Assembly (NCBI GenBank): GCA_012511485.1
Contig: JAAZFZ010000079.1
Coordinates: forward strand, 1 to 7,131
Length of the DNA: 7,131 bases
Origin: Clostridiales bacterium
GTDB taxonomy: Bacteria; Bacillota; Clostridia; Oscillospirales; Acutalibacteraceae
Direction: 5' to 3'
Positions 6,738 through 7,131 of this stretch are shown one piece after another. A program made the translations under genes and the position numbers. Position 1 is the first letter of the stretch; each line of letters starts with the position of its first letter. The notes under the pieces were generated by a model. It saw only the letters and a program-made list of their open reading frames with translations, was not told the origin of the DNA and ran no database searches.

Positions 6738-6833
6738 ATGAATAAAGCTTTTATGCGTTTTCTTAAAATTGTTACATCATGCATAATTTCATTTACATCT
6801 TCACTTGCCTCTGTTTTCAGTTCTTCACAATAA
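6738..6833 (+). CDS. Small hydrophobic peptide, 31 aa, unknown function
   Basis: I do not recognise this peptide. An ATG at 6738 follows a perfect AAGGAGG (6726-6732) at 5 bases, the strongest ribosome binding site in the window. The frame of 31 codons ends in TAA at 6831-6833. The peptide has a basic N-terminus (Lys3, Arg7, Lys10) followed by a moderately hydrophobic, Ser/Thr-rich stretch from IVTSCII to LASVF, and ends SSSQ. This resembles a short membrane-associated peptide or an uncleaved signal-like segment. A strong terminator begins 25 bases after the stop, so it forms a compact transcript of its own between the kinase and rny. It could be a small membrane protein, a toxin-like peptide, a leader, or a translated region of a small RNA. 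Its coding status rests on the ribosome binding site and context only. Confidence 0.55.
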   Translation: MNKAFMRFLKIVTSCIISFTSSLASVFSSSQ

Positions 6834-6857
6834 GGTACATGATCTTACATTTAGCCC

Positions 6858-6888
6858 TGCGGCGAGAGCTTGCTCTCGCCGCATTTTT
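6858..6888 (+). terminator. Strong rho-independent terminator after the small gene
   Basis: TGCGGCGAGAG (6858-6868) pairs perfectly over 11 bases with CTCTCGCCGCA (6873-6883) across a CTTG tetraloop. TTTTT follows at 6884-6888. It ends a plus-strand transcript, and the only plus-strand gene just upstream is the 31-codon frame. Confidence 0.88.
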
Positions 6889-6901
6889 GCGTTGTGCCAA
6901 C

Positions 6902-6934
6902 AAAAAAACCCATACAGGAAATACCTGTATGGGT
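6902..6934 (-). terminator. Strong rho-independent terminator of rny
   Basis: On the minus strand, ACCCATACAGG (6934-6924) pairs perfectly over 11 bases with CCTGTATGGGT (6918-6908) across a 5-base loop. A run of seven T follows (6908-6902). It lies 14 bases past the RNase Y stop. Confidence 0.9.
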
Positions 6935-6947
6935 GGAATCAGCTGCT

Positions 6948-7131
6948 TTATTTGGCAAAATCAATTGCCCTGTTTTCTCTGATAATGTGAACCTTAATCT
7001 GACCGGGATATTCAAGCTCTTCCTCAATCTTCTTTGCCACATCTCTTGCAACAAGAACCATCTGGTCGTCACTAATCAACTCAGGTTTAACCATTATGCG
7101 GACCTCACGCCCTGCCTGGATAGCGTAAGAA
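6948..7131 (-). CDS. rny: Ribonuclease Y, C-terminal 60 residues (partial)
   Basis: RNase Y is a membrane-anchored endoribonuclease that starts mRNA decay in Firmicutes. Only its end is in the window; the start, membrane anchor, KH domain and HD catalytic domain lie beyond base 7131. The visible residues, read from 7130, include YAIQAGREVRIMVKPE, then ARDVAKKIEEELEYPGQIKV and IRENRAIDFAK before TAA (6950-6948). These match the highly conserved RNase Y C-terminus almost word for word, so the identification is firm despite the short length. The gene ends at its own terminator and faces the small gene at 6738. Confidence 0.95.
   Translation of the reverse strand, partial: SYAIQAGREVRIMVKPELISDDQMVLVARDVAKKIEEELEYPGQIKVHIIRENRAIDFAK

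Noticed and set aside
6851..7072. A 73-codon minus-strand frame over the two terminators
   Set aside because: It runs in another frame across the end of RNase Y and through both hairpins; the RNase Y frame explains the coding signal.

Overview
The window looks like an ordinary chromosomal segment of a low-to-moderate-GC Gram-positive bacterium, most likely a member of the Clostridia. The signs are A/T-rich intergenic regions, strong AGGAGG-type ribosome binding sites, a DegV-family protein, RNase Y, and a short thioredoxin-reductase-like flavoprotein of a type common in anaerobic Firmicutes. No mobile element, tRNA, rRNA or CRISPR array is visible. The organism assignment is inference.

Layout. 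(1) 1-782, plus strand: 3' part of a degV-type fatty-acid-binding protein gene that begins before the window. (2) 861-2171, plus strand: an FAD-dependent oxidoreductase of the geranylgeranyl-reductase-like group with its own sigma-A-type promoter, ending at a hairpin at 2183-2206 that probably serves both strands. (3) 4500-2211, minus strand: a two-gene unit of a large serine hydrolase (class C beta-lactamase fold, 528 aa) followed one base later by a yhhN (lysoplasmalogenase-type) membrane-protein gene. That second gene is interrupted by one in-frame TAG while the rest of the family sequence continues in the same frame. (4) 4686-5552, plus strand: a thioredoxin-reductase-like flavoprotein, divergent from the hydrolase, with an extended -10 promoter. 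(5) 6633-5674, minus strand: a PfkB/fructokinase-like sugar kinase with a clear promoter and terminator. (6) 6738-6833, plus strand: a 31-codon open frame with a perfect Shine-Dalgarno and its own strong terminator. (7) 7131-6948, minus strand: the last 60 codons of RNase Y, with its terminator lying back to back with that of the small gene.

How the genes may relate. They are mostly separate transcription units, so no single pathway is established. Four products point to lipid or membrane chemistry: DegV/FakB-type acyl binding, a GGR-like reductase, a serine hydrolase/esterase, and a YhhN lysoplasmalogenase-type protein. Only the last two form an operon. The most notable observations are the amber-interrupted yhhN, the small gene at 6738, and the thioredoxin-reductase homologue that keeps the CxxC but lacks the basic NADPH-phosphate motif. 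I see no convincing new multi-gene system.
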